Source: JBBDWZ01 sp050732575
GTDB taxonomy: Bacteria; Gemmatimonadota; Gemmatimonadetes; Longimicrobiales; RSA9
Length of the DNA: 39,005 nucleotides
Direction of reading: 5' to 3'
Assembly: GCA_050732575.1 (NCBI GenBank)
Contig: JBOHRF010000018.1
Coordinates: forward strand, 1 to 39,005
Below the pieces are notes generated by a model. The model saw nothing but the letters and a program-made list of their open reading frames with translations, had not been told where the DNA came from and searched no databases. Of the stretch, positions 15,975-24,247 are shown piece after piece (the first letter of the stretch is position 1; each line of letters starts with the position of its first letter). A program made the position numbers and the translations under genes.

Positions 15975-16066
15975 CCCTGGGAACGTCGACTCACGGACTT
16001 TGCCAGGGCCATGCGGCAATTCGGGCTGGCTCCGGATCCAGGTCGGTGCGACCTGTGTAATTTCAA

Positions 16067-16077
16067 TACTGACAGTA
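16067..16077. promoter_or_regulatory. short palindrome, possible operator
   Basis: TACTG (16067-16071) and CAGTA (16073-16077) form a palindrome around a central A in the 222-nt region between the divergent solute-binding protein and phosphodiesterase genes. The surrounding bases are AT-richer than the rest of the window, as expected of a promoter region. No protein can be assigned to it. Confidence 0.25.
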
Positions 16078-16153
16078 CTTTGAGCCCCTGACCCGAGGCA
16101 CGGGCAGAACCGCGTTCAGCAGGCCCGACGCGCGAAAGGACACCTGAATTTCG

Positions 16154-17152
16154 ATGGCGAAGAAGCCTACCATGCAACGTACCGCGGCCGGACTGGCGGC
16201 TTCCGTCCTGCTGGGCGGTCTGGCGAGCGCGCAGGACGCGCCGCCGGCGGTCACCGCGAAGCCCATGGCGGCCCGTGCGGATGCGCGCAGCAATCACGTG
16301 ATCGTAATCTCGGTCGATGGTCTGAGACCGGATGCGATCGAGAAGTTCGAGGCGCGCACGATGCGGCGTCTCATGATGGAGGGCAGTTACACGCTGGAGG
16401 CCACGACCATTCTGCCCAGCAAGACGTTGCCCTCCCACACGTCCATGCTGACGGGCGCGGAGCCGGCGCAGCACGGCATCACCTGGAACAGCGAAGAGAT
16501 GGAAGCACACGGGCATATCACCTCGCCCACCATCTTTGCAACGGCCAAGCAGGCGGGCCTTCATACGGCCGCGTTTTTCAGCAAATCAAAGTTTCAGCAT
16601 CTGCAAGTGCCGGGAACGCTGGACTATTCACAGGCGCCGGACGGTTGGCCAGGCAAGTGGCTGGCCGATCGGACGGTCGATGATGTCGAGGAATACCTGG
16701 AAAGGCACAAGCCCAACCTGCTGTTCGTGCACCTGGGCGAGCCCGACTTTGCAGGTCATGCCCTCGGTTGGATGAGCGCGGCCTATGGTTGGGCAGTGCG
16801 CGAGGCGGACCAAGAGATCGGCGAGCTGCTGGACGCCGCTGACGCAGCATTCGGTGTGCATGGCTACACGGTCTTGCTGACCGCCGATCACGGCGGCCAC
16901 GGCCGCAATCACGGCAGTGATGATGCGCGCGACGTAACCATTCCCTGGATTGCCTGGGGCCAACGTGTGGCCGCGGGCGCAGCGCTGCCGCAGGGCATAC
17001 GCACCATGGACACGGGCGTGACTGCTCTGTGGCTGCTGGGTCTGGGCCCCGCGCCCGGTAGTGTGGGCCGTGCTGTGGCCGGCGCTTTTACCTGCGCACT
17101 GCGTTCAAATACGGAATGCGGAGTGAGTATCGTTACCGAGCCACTTAAGTAA
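16154..17152 (+). CDS. secreted type I phosphodiesterase / nucleotide pyrophosphatase family protein
   Basis: The 332-residue protein begins with a Sec signal peptide (about 1-27; LLGGLASAQDAP) and belongs to the alkaline-phosphatase superfamily, NPP branch. The metal-binding Asp55 is in VISVDGLRPD and the nucleophile Thr91 in LPSKTLPSHTSMLTG. Further metal ligands are in HLGEPDFAGHALG and TADHGGHGRNHG. It would hydrolyse phosphodiester or pyrophosphate bonds in the periplasm or outside; the substrate is not predictable. At 332 residues it is a compact member. ATG 16154 has AAAGGA 13 nt upstream, and ATG 16172 with GAAGAAG is an alternative that keeps the signal peptide. A strong terminator lies 71-108 nt after its stop. 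Confidence 0.9.
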   Translation: MAKKPTMQRTAAGLAASVLLGGLASAQDAPPAVTAKPMAARADARSNHVIVISVDGLRPDAIEKFEARTMRRLMMEGSYTLEATTILPSKTLPSHTSMLTGAEPAQHGITWNSEEMEAHGHITSPTIFATAKQAGLHTAAFFSKSKFQHLQVPGTLDYSQAPDGWPGKWLADRTVDDVEEYLERHKPNLLFVHLGEPDFAGHALGWMSAAYGWAVREADQEIGELLDAADAAFGVHGYTVLLTADHGGHGRNHGSDDARDVTIPWIAWGQRVAAGAALPQGIRTMDTGVTALWLLGLGPAPGSVGRAVAGAFTCALRSNTECGVSIVTEPLK

Positions 17153-17205
17153 AGTAGCCGCCGCAGTTCGCGTATCCAGTCTTCCGCGCGACAAAAAGCG
17201 GGACC

Positions 17206-17211
17206 TATATT
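17206..17211 (+). promoter_or_regulatory. candidate -10 element (TATATT)
   Basis: TATATT stands out in a GC-rich context 64 nt before the start codon of the 942-residue protein gene. A start site about 7 nt later would put the terminator hairpin at 17223-17250 at the very beginning of the transcript. A matching -35 hexamer is not obvious, so the assignment is tentative. Confidence 0.35.
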
Positions 17212-17222
17212 GCGCGCATCAG

Positions 17223-17260
17223 GCGCCGCTGGCCGCAAGGCTGGCGGCGCTCGCTTTTTT
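17223..17260 (+). terminator. strong intrinsic terminator placed just upstream of a ribosome binding site
   Basis: A 12-bp stem (17223-17234 with 17239-17250, including two G-U pairs) closes a GCAA tetraloop and is followed by TCGCTTTTTT (17251-17260). It could end the phosphodiesterase transcript, whose stop codon is 71 nt upstream. It also lies only 4 nt before the GGAGG and 14 nt before the start codon of the next gene, so any transcript starting upstream must read through it. That makes it a possible attenuator. Confidence 0.8.
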
Positions 17261-17274
17261 GTCTGGAGGTGGCA

Positions 17275-20103
17275 ATGTCTGATCGACCGCAAACACCGGA
17301 AGCCCTGCGCCAACACATTCTCACTCTCGCACACGCACCGGAAGACCTGCTGCACCAATTGCCTCAGCTGTTGCCCTACGCACTTGGGCCGCGTCTCGAT
17401 TTCTTCGAACCGATTCAGGGCTATCCGGGGACCATGCTCGAGATCCACGGTCACCACTTCAGCGCCGATGGCGCGCAGAACGAAGTTACCGTGGGCGGCG
17501 TACCCGCGCTGGTAGTGGAAGCGAGTGCCACTCGCCTGCTGGTAATCGCGGGACTCAGCACGGAGACCGGCCCCGTGAAAGTGGCGATCGGTTCACGATG
17601 CGCGACCGGCCCCGTTGATTTCACGGTGCACTCGCCGGTAACGCCCGGCGCAGGCGATGGTCCGCCGCTTTTCTATGAAGGCCGATACCGATCGACGCCG
17701 GAGTCAGCCGTGCGTCAGCCCAAAGCGCGCGGTACGCTGCACACGCTGGTTGCGCTTTGTTATGCGGCCGATCGCGTGCCGCCCGAAGCGACCACTGTAC
17801 GCAGCAAGATGATTTCGGAATTCGCGCACGCCAGCGCTTACTACGACGAAGTGAGCTTTGGTGCTACCGACCTGAAAATCGACTGTGCGGAATGGGTGCC
17901 ACTCACGGGCAGCCTGCGGGATTACGTGAGCGCAGACACGGACAATTTCGTGTGGCCTACCGACCGCATGGTAGCCGAAGCTGCCCAGCATGTCACCGGT
18001 CAGGGCTTCCAACTCGATGGCTTCGACTTTTTCACGGTCGTGCTGTTCATGAATGGCGCTGTCGTGCACGGCTGGAACGGTTGGTCTCAATCCAACTTCA
18101 GCTACACGGCGGGCCCGGAACTCAACATTAACATCACGGTCGATCACGAAGTCGGAATTGCTGTACTTGGCGAGCGTGCGGATTGGGGGCGCCTGGCCAG
18201 CGCGTTGGCGCAGTCCCTGGTCACTCGGGCGGCTGTGCTGGATGAAGATGTGTGCCGGTCCGAGCTGATCGATCCGGACGCGGCCACCGCCATCCGCTTT
18301 GACCTGCTCGGTAGTCACGACTCACATCCCTGCTTCAGCGGCCACTTCATGCATCAGCTCGGCTACTACGAAGCCGCCAATGTCTGTGAGCTGACCTGGG
18401 ATGGTAACGCGTTCACGCGCGGCTTCACACTGGTTGCGCACGGCCTGACGCAAAATACCAACCCGGCACGGCGCCACCTGGTCAAGATCAATGTGGGTGG
18501 CGGCGTGTGCTACTACATCGAGGTGCGCGAACGGATGACCAGTGCCCATTTCGATCGGGACATTCCGGTGAGCGGCGTGCGCAATGGTGGAGTCGTGGTG
18601 ACCAAGGTCATCACGGATCGGGTCAGCGACAACCAGGAGCTGCGCGCGCTCACGCTGCTGCACGACGCGGTCACCCAGGATGTAGGCGCCATCATAAAAG
18701 ATGCCGAGCGCGCGCTCACCATTTCGGTAACCGGCGTGGCGCAGACCAATCCCCTGGCGTTGCATGTGCGCGTGGCGTGGGCGCAGGTCACGGCTGACAA
18801 CGTAAACGGCACATTCGATGTGCAGCTGGGCCGCTCGCAGTCACGCTGGGCGCACAACGACATCTGGGTGGACCACCAGCCGTTCAGCAACGCGCAGGAA
18901 ACCAATTTCCGTGGCCACGGCGAAATCGTGGCCGAACCGGCACGGCCAGGCGAGGTCAATCACGTGTATGCGCAGGTCTTCAACAGCGGACCCGATGATG
19001 CTACGGACGTGAAACTGACATTCTACGCTGTCTCACCTCCTGGTATTGGTGACAACGGTGCGGGCACACCCATTGGGCAGCGCACACTGCCAGTCGTGAT
19101 GAGTGGCAGCGTGGCATCGGCCCACGTGAGCTGGATCCCGCGCGCGGGCGAATGCGCCAGTCTCATGGTACGTGCCACTCCGCAATTTGGAGAGATCACG
19201 GCGGGCAACAATCAGGCGCTGGACAACGCATTTCACTTTGCGCCCTGCGCCGCCGGTACAATCGAACCCGTACGTATGAGGATTGCCGTGCGCAATCCGT
19301 TGGCTGACGATGCGACCATTCTGCTGGCGCCTGCACGCGTGCCGGCCGGCTATCTGCTGCACGTGCCGCACCGGTGGCTGAACGTGCCCGCCAAAGGTGA
19401 GCGCACACTCGATCTCACCGTCATCCCGCATCTCGATTTCGAAACGTATCGCAGTCATCCGGACGGCCGCAGCGCGAACATCCGTGTGCTCGGCTTTCTG
19501 CCCAATCAATATCAAAATGAAGTCGAGGGCACGGGCGTACCGGTTGCCAGCGTGCGCGCCGTGGGTAGCCTGATCGTGAACATCACTCCCAAACAACAGG
19601 CCGAGCTGGTGGTCGAAATCGATGCCGAGCGTCAGGACGGAATCGGCATTACGGGCTCCGTGCGGCCAGCCCTGGGCGGACAGAAGATCACCGTGTGCGT
19701 GCAGCCGGCAGGCAGCTCCGCATTTCGGACCGAAACCGTGACCGACCGGCGCGGACGGTTCCGCGTGTTCATCGATCCGCGCCGCGAGATGGGCCAGACC
19801 CGAAGGCCATGGGAAGGACAGCGCGCCCAAAGGCTGGACGGCATATTCGAGGTCTACTGTGAGACATTCGACGCTCAAGACCTGGCCTTTGCTCGCTCGC
19901 CTCGCCTGTATTTCGATTTCCGGCACCCGGGCAAACTGGCCGCGCGAACGGATGAGCCGCCGATCCAGGAAGCCGAAGCTGCGGTAGCACGGCCGCGCCA
20001 TGCACCCGAGTTGGTCGATAGCGTGCTCCAACAGACTCTGGGGGACGAGCCCGTGCCCGCTACCACGCGGACGGAAAGGTCACGACGCTATCGGCGCCGG
20101 TGA
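17275..20103 (+). CDS. large IPT-domain protein with degenerate M6-like metalloprotease region
   Basis: The 942-residue protein starts at ATG 17275, 5 nt after GGAGG. No signal peptide is visible; the N-terminus MSDRPQTPEALRQHILTLAH is polar. Residues 41-118 form an IPT/TIG immunoglobulin-like domain (GYPGTMLEIHGHHFSADG). Residues about 145-400 read like an immune-inhibitor-A/M6 peptidase scaffold: YDEVSFGATDLKIDCAEW, then GFDFFTVVLFMNGAVVHGW, then GSHDSHPCFSGHFMHQLGYY. The zinc motif HExxH is absent, and ASALAQSL stands at about the place where it would be expected. The remainder is beta-rich, with CARDB-like (VYAQVFNSGPDDATDVKLTFYAV) and carboxypeptidase-regulatory-like segments, ending in a basic tail. 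It is probably a non-catalytic binding or structural protein, perhaps exported by a non-Sec route. Function unknown. Confidence 0.7.
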   Translation: MSDRPQTPEALRQHILTLAHAPEDLLHQLPQLLPYALGPRLDFFEPIQGYPGTMLEIHGHHFSADGAQNEVTVGGVPALVVEASATRLLVIAGLSTETGPVKVAIGSRCATGPVDFTVHSPVTPGAGDGPPLFYEGRYRSTPESAVRQPKARGTLHTLVALCYAADRVPPEATTVRSKMISEFAHASAYYDEVSFGATDLKIDCAEWVPLTGSLRDYVSADTDNFVWPTDRMVAEAAQHVTGQGFQLDGFDFFTVVLFMNGAVVHGWNGWSQSNFSYTAGPELNINITVDHEVGIAVLGERADWGRLASALAQSLVTRAAVLDEDVCRSELIDPDAATAIRFDLLGSHDSHPCFSGHFMHQLGYYEAANVCELTWDGNAFTRGFTLVAHGLTQNTNPARRHLVKINVGGGVCYYIEVRERMTSAHFDRDIPVSGVRNGGVVVTKVITDRVSDNQELRALTLLHDAVTQDVGAIIKDAERALTISVTGVAQTNPLALHVRVAWAQVTADNVNGTFDVQLGRSQSRWAHNDIWVDHQPFSNAQETNFRGHGEIVAEPARPGEVNHVYAQVFNSGPDDATDVKLTFYAVSPPGIGDNGAGTPIGQRTLPVVMSGSVASAHVSWIPRAGECASLMVRATPQFGEITAGNNQALDNAFHFAPCAAGTIEPVRMRIAVRNPLADDATILLAPARVPAGYLLHVPHRWLNVPAKGERTLDLTVIPHLDFETYRSHPDGRSANIRVLGFLPNQYQNEVEGTGVPVASVRAVGSLIVNITPKQQAELVVEIDAERQDGIGITGSVRPALGGQKITVCVQPAGSSAFRTETVTDRRGRFRVFIDPRREMGQTRRPWEGQRAQRLDGIFEVYCETFDAQDLAFARSPRLYFDFRHPGKLAARTDEPPIQEAEAAVARPRHAPELVDSVLQQTLGDEPVPATTRTERSRRYRRR

Positions 20104-20204
20104 CGAGGCGCAGCGGGCGTATCGGGAAGTACGGCGTCTTGCATGGAGGGCGACCTGGCCCTACCGTCCTCGCCGTTTGAGCAACCTCGGGAGGATGGGT
20201 GGTC

Positions 20205-20636
20205 ATGAAGCGCAAGGCATCGGCGGTCTGGCAGGGTGGAGGCAAAGAGGGCACGGGCACATTGACTACAACCAGCGGCGCGTTGAAGGACCAGCCGTAC
20301 TCCGCGGCTTTGCGCTTTCAAAGCGAAGACGGCCGGGCCGGCACCAACCCGGAAGAGCTCATTGCCGCGGCGCATGCCGGCTGTTTTGCCATGGCGCTCA
20401 GCTTCCGGCTGGAAGGCGCCGGCTTCAAGCCCGAGGAGCTCCGGACCGACGCAGTCGTTACCATCGAGAAAGATGACGGTGGTTGGACGAGCCGCTCGAG
20501 TGATCTGACTTTGCGAGCCAAAGTCCCCGGCATCAGTCCCCAGCAGTTCCAGGAGTTGGCGGAAGCCGCGCGTGCTACCTGCCCGGTCTCGCGAGCACTC
20601 AATGCGACCATCCGGCTGGAGGCCAAACTGGTGTAG
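20205..20636 (+). CDS. OsmC-family peroxiredoxin
   Basis: The 143-residue protein starts at ATG 20205 behind GGGAGGA. It has the OsmC signature: MKRKASAVWQGGGKEGTGTL at the N-terminus, one reactive cysteine in AHAGCFAMAL and a second in RATCPVSRAL. The two form a catalytic disulfide and reduce organic hydroperoxides in the cytoplasm. Length and motifs agree with the OsmC subgroup rather than Ohr. A GTG two codons earlier is possible but less well spaced. It follows the IPT protein gene by 101 nt and is probably transcribed separately. No OxyR or OhrR site is recognisable. Confidence 0.92.
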   Translation: MKRKASAVWQGGGKEGTGTLTTTSGALKDQPYSAALRFQSEDGRAGTNPEELIAAAHAGCFAMALSFRLEGAGFKPEELRTDAVVTIEKDDGGWTSRSSDLTLRAKVPGISPQQFQELAEAARATCPVSRALNATIRLEAKLV

Positions 20637-20954
20637 CGGAAGCGCAACGATTCGGACTGGACGAGCGTCCGATTGGACGGACCCACAAGGCTGTCATCTG
20701 GTGGGGGCGCCGGACGTTCTATACAATGTCCGAGGTGGTGCGGGAATAGATACCACACGCGGCCCAAAGTCATGCCGTAAACGAAGCGTCGCGAACGTAC
20801 CTCAAACACGCGTCGAATTCTCGATAACAAAACGTAATACCTGATTGAATTCACGTTCGTGATCGGACGTGTTGGTGCATCGGCAGTTCGCATTGTTGCG
20901 GATCGACAATGCGCTGGTACGTATCTTCATCGGCATTCACTCGACGGAGGACTC
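20637..20954 (+). promoter_or_regulatory. 318-nt upstream region of the SusC-SusD operon
   Basis: No gene is visible here. The second half (about 20800-20900) is AT-richer than its surroundings and contains a palindrome TCACG-TT-CGTGA (20851-20862) and two GAATTC sites. These are the best candidates for the promoter/operator region of the SusC gene. No confident -10/-35 pair was found. Confidence 0.35.
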
Positions 20955-23900
20955 ATGGGGCTGCGATTAATTCTCACCGCGCTGACGCTTACCGCCGTCA
21001 CTCAGCTGATGGACACCGCTGATCTCAAGGCCCAGGCGACCGGTTCCGTGACGGGCACCGTCACGAACAGGCAATCCGGTCAACCGCTGGTGGGCGCTCA
21101 GATCAACCTCACAAACACCCGGCACGGTGGTCTCACGGATCAGGCCGGTCGGTTCAACATCCTGAACGTTCCGGCGGGCACCTACACCGTTGTGGTCACG
21201 TTCCTGGGATTCACCGAGGGTCGTCATGCGAACATCGCGGTGCGCGCGGGGCAGCCGAGCAGCCTCACGTTCCAGCTCCAGGAAACGGTGCTTTCGCTGC
21301 AGCAGCTGGTGGTGACGGGCGTGACCGACCCCACGTCGGGCCTAAAGTTGCCGTTTACCGTGGCCAAGGTGAACGCCGAACAGCTGCAGGTAGCACCCAG
21401 CGGCTCAGCATTGGAAATGATCGCCGGCAAGGTTGCGGGTGCGTACGTGGTGCGGAACAGCGGCAAGCCAGGATCCGATGCGGAGATCCAGCTGCGTTCG
21501 GCCACGGCTTTCGAGACCAGCAGCCGACCGCTGTTCGTGATCGACGGTGTAGTGGTGGCCACCGACAACATGGGCCGCGAGAATCAGACCGGCTCGCTGG
21601 GCATGTTCACGGCCAGCCCACTGGCCGACATCGATCCATCGGAGATCGAGAGCATCGAGATCATCAAAGGCGCGGCCGCCGCATCGCTGTATGGTTCACG
21701 GGCGGCGGGCGGCGTGATTTCGATCACGACCAACCGGGGCAAGAATCTGGCGCGCGGTACCACGCGTATCACGTCGCGCGTGGAGTTCGGTCAGAATTTC
21801 CTGTTGGGCTCCCTGCCGGTCACCACTTCGCACCACTATCTGGTGAACGCGGCCGGTACTTCACTCATGAATACCGCAGGTCGCGACACAAGCTGGTCCG
21901 GCCGAACGGTCGATCCCACGCATCGTCGGATTGCGGACATCTCGTATCCGGGCCGGATCTTCGACAACTTCGACGCGGTGTATAACCCGGGGAATTATCT
22001 GTCCAACACGTTGTCGTTCTCGCAAGCGGGCGAGAATACAACGGTCCTGGTCTCGGCCGCGCGCCGTGATGATGCGGGTGCCCTGAACGGGAATGATGGC
22101 CGGCAGCAGTACAGCGGCCGTATCAGTATCGATCACCGGATGGGCGACAAGCTGAGTCTGTCGTTTGTAGGCTCGCACGCGCGCACGCGTGACGATGGCG
22201 AATCGGGCAACCCCTTCACATCGATCCTGACCTATCCGGCATTCGTAGATCTGACGCAGAAGGACGCACAGGGCAGATACTTGATGTTGCCGGACCCATC
22301 GGTCGAGATCGAGAACCCCATCTGGCGCCAGACGTCGCGCGACAATTTCACCACGCGCGCCAGCACGTTGGCCAGCCTGAACACGCGCTACAGTCTGAAC
22401 CGTTCGGTCACGCTCGATGCACAGCTCAGCTACGATCGCGCGGACAACTGGGCGCAGGTCTACATTCCCAAGGGCACGCCCACGTCCGTTACCAGTGACC
22501 TGCCTTCCAACGGCGAGCTCGAATACGAGCAGCAGCAGAACGACGCCATTAACGGCTCGCTCGGAGGGACACTGGCCCGCCAGTTTGGCCTTCTGAACGC
22601 CCGGCTCACCACGCGCGGCACGTTCGAGAAGGAGTTGCGGGAAACGTTCAGCGTGCGTGGTCGTGACTTTCTGGTGAAAGACACGCGCGACCTGAGTGCC
22701 ACGCGTGAAACCAGTTCCTGGGCATCGAGCACGACCGACATCCGGGCCAACGGCGTGTTGGCCGACATTGGCCTGGACTACAATGACCGATACATCACGT
22801 CCTTCCTGGTTCGCCGCGATGGTAGCTCGCTGTTCGGCGCCGATCAGAAATGGCACACGTACAAGCGCGCCAGCGCCAAGTACCGGCTTTCCGAGGAAGA
22901 GTGGTTCAATGTCCCGTTCGTGGATGAGTTGGGAATTCGTTATGCCATGGGTGAAGCCGGTGGCCGGCCGTGCTACACCTGCCAATACGAACAATGGAAT
23001 CCGGACCGCGATGCAGGCCTGACGCGCGAAACGGCCGGCAATCCACAACTTCGGCCCAGCTTCACCCGGGAGCAGGAAGTCGGCATCGATCTGATCGCCT
23101 TCAATAACAAGCTTCAGCTCGAGCTGGTCTATGCGCACCAAGTGTCGCGCGACCAGATCATCATCGTGCCGGCTACGGTGGCAACCGGCTTCAGCAGCTT
23201 GCGCGCGAATGCGGGCGAGCTGAAGGGCCGGACCCTGGAGGCTACGGTAACGTTCAATGCCATTCGCACCAACAACTTCAGCTGGAGCATCAATGCGTTT
23301 GGTGACAACACGAACACGACGCTCACGAAATGGGGGCGCTCGTGCTTCTTTGGCAGTAACACCAACCGCGAGCACGAGTACACCTGCGCAGGCCAGCGCA
23401 TGGGTGATTTCTGGATCTTCGACTTCCTACGAAGCAAGAGCGATCTGCCCTGGTGGCTGCAGAGCCGTGCCGATGAGTTCGACATCAATGATGACGGCTA
23501 CGTGGTCTGGGTGGGCAAGGATCCGGCAACGGGTCAGAGCAACACCTGGCGGCAGGGCCTCTCGCTTCAGAACGGCCAGTGTGCCAACGCGCAAACCGGC
23601 ACGAACACGTGTGGCTGGGGCTCCACTACTGCCGCTAACAGCTTTACGTACCGGTGGGGCGAGCCGTTCCTGGCGCGTGATAGCGCGGGAATCCTTGAGC
23701 GTCACAATCTGGGCAGCAGTCTGCCCGACCTGAACTTCGGCCTGGGCACGAACATGACGTACAAGCAATTTTCGGCTTATGCGCAGTTCCGCGGCCGGCT
23801 CGGTGGCAAGATCTACAATCGTGCGCGCAACTGGACATACAACAACCTGCGCCATGGCGATCTGGACCAACGCGGCAAGCCTGACGAGCTGAAGAAGACC

Positions 23901-24233
23901 ATTGACTATTATCAGCGGGCGCTGGCCCAGAACGACAACTGCAACTCGTCGACCCAGTGCACGAGCTTCTACAGCGAGTTCCTCGAGGATGCCACGCACC
24001 TGAAGCTGAGCGAGCTGCGCGTGGGTTATCGCTTTGACCGCGCCCAGCTGCGCCGCATCATGGGCAGCGTGGCGCCGGCCGCTTTGACCCTGGGTATTGC
24101 CGGGACCGAGCTGTTCACGCTCACGGGCTACAGCGGCTTCGACCCCGAAGCCGGATCACCGCTGTCGGCGCAAGAGGCGATTACGTATCCGCACTTGCGC
24201 TCGTTGCGCATGACCGTTGACATCACCTTCTGA
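20955..24233 (+). CDS. SusC/RagA-family TonB-dependent outer membrane transporter
   Basis: The 1092-residue protein starts at ATG 20955 with GGAGG directly upstream. A signal peptide (1-31) is followed by a carboxypeptidase-regulatory-like beta domain (about 33-110; GSVTGTVTNRQSGQPLVGAQINL), a plug domain (about 115-260) with the SusC hallmarks PLFVIDGVVV and DPSEIESIEIIKGAAAASLYGSRAAGGVI, and a beta-barrel ending in the aromatic-terminated strand LRSLRMTVDITF. It imports an unknown substrate, typically glycan or peptide, with energy from TonB, together with the SusD protein encoded 14 nt downstream. No glycoside hydrolase or peptidase gene flanks the pair, so the substrate cannot be guessed. 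An in-frame extension to 20859 precedes the signal peptide and is not used. Confidence 0.95.
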   Translation: MGLRLILTALTLTAVTQLMDTADLKAQATGSVTGTVTNRQSGQPLVGAQINLTNTRHGGLTDQAGRFNILNVPAGTYTVVVTFLGFTEGRHANIAVRAGQPSSLTFQLQETVLSLQQLVVTGVTDPTSGLKLPFTVAKVNAEQLQVAPSGSALEMIAGKVAGAYVVRNSGKPGSDAEIQLRSATAFETSSRPLFVIDGVVVATDNMGRENQTGSLGMFTASPLADIDPSEIESIEIIKGAAAASLYGSRAAGGVISITTNRGKNLARGTTRITSRVEFGQNFLLGSLPVTTSHHYLVNAAGTSLMNTAGRDTSWSGRTVDPTHRRIADISYPGRIFDNFDAVYNPGNYLSNTLSFSQAGENTTVLVSAARRDDAGALNGNDGRQQYSGRISIDHRMGDKLSLSFVGSHARTRDDGESGNPFTSILTYPAFVDLTQKDAQGRYLMLPDPSVEIENPIWRQTSRDNFTTRASTLASLNTRYSLNRSVTLDAQLSYDRADNWAQVYIPKGTPTSVTSDLPSNGELEYEQQQNDAINGSLGGTLARQFGLLNARLTTRGTFEKELRETFSVRGRDFLVKDTRDLSATRETSSWASSTTDIRANGVLADIGLDYNDRYITSFLVRRDGSSLFGADQKWHTYKRASAKYRLSEEEWFNVPFVDELGIRYAMGEAGGRPCYTCQYEQWNPDRDAGLTRETAGNPQLRPSFTREQEVGIDLIAFNNKLQLELVYAHQVSRDQIIIVPATVATGFSSLRANAGELKGRTLEATVTFNAIRTNNFSWSINAFGDNTNTTLTKWGRSCFFGSNTNREHEYTCAGQRMGDFWIFDFLRSKSDLPWWLQSRADEFDINDDGYVVWVGKDPATGQSNTWRQGLSLQNGQCANAQTGTNTCGWGSTTAANSFTYRWGEPFLARDSAGILERHNLGSSLPDLNFGLGTNMTYKQFSAYAQFRGRLGGKIYNRARNWTYNNLRHGDLDQRGKPDELKKTIDYYQRALAQNDNCNSSTQCTSFYSEFLEDATHLKLSELRVGYRFDRAQLRRIMGSVAPAALTLGIAGTELFTLTGYSGFDPEAGSPLSAQEAITYPHLRSLRMTVDITF

Positions 24234-24247
24234 GGCCGAGGATGACA

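Noticed and set aside
17275..20103. Active metalloprotease annotation
   Set aside because: No HExxH motif is present anywhere in the protein, although the surrounding motif order resembles M6 peptidases.
21861..23375. A 504-codon open frame on the minus strand
   Set aside because: It lies wholly opposite the SusC gene, which has complete domain structure. The antisense frame has no ribosome binding site and its composition is a by-product of GC-rich codons.
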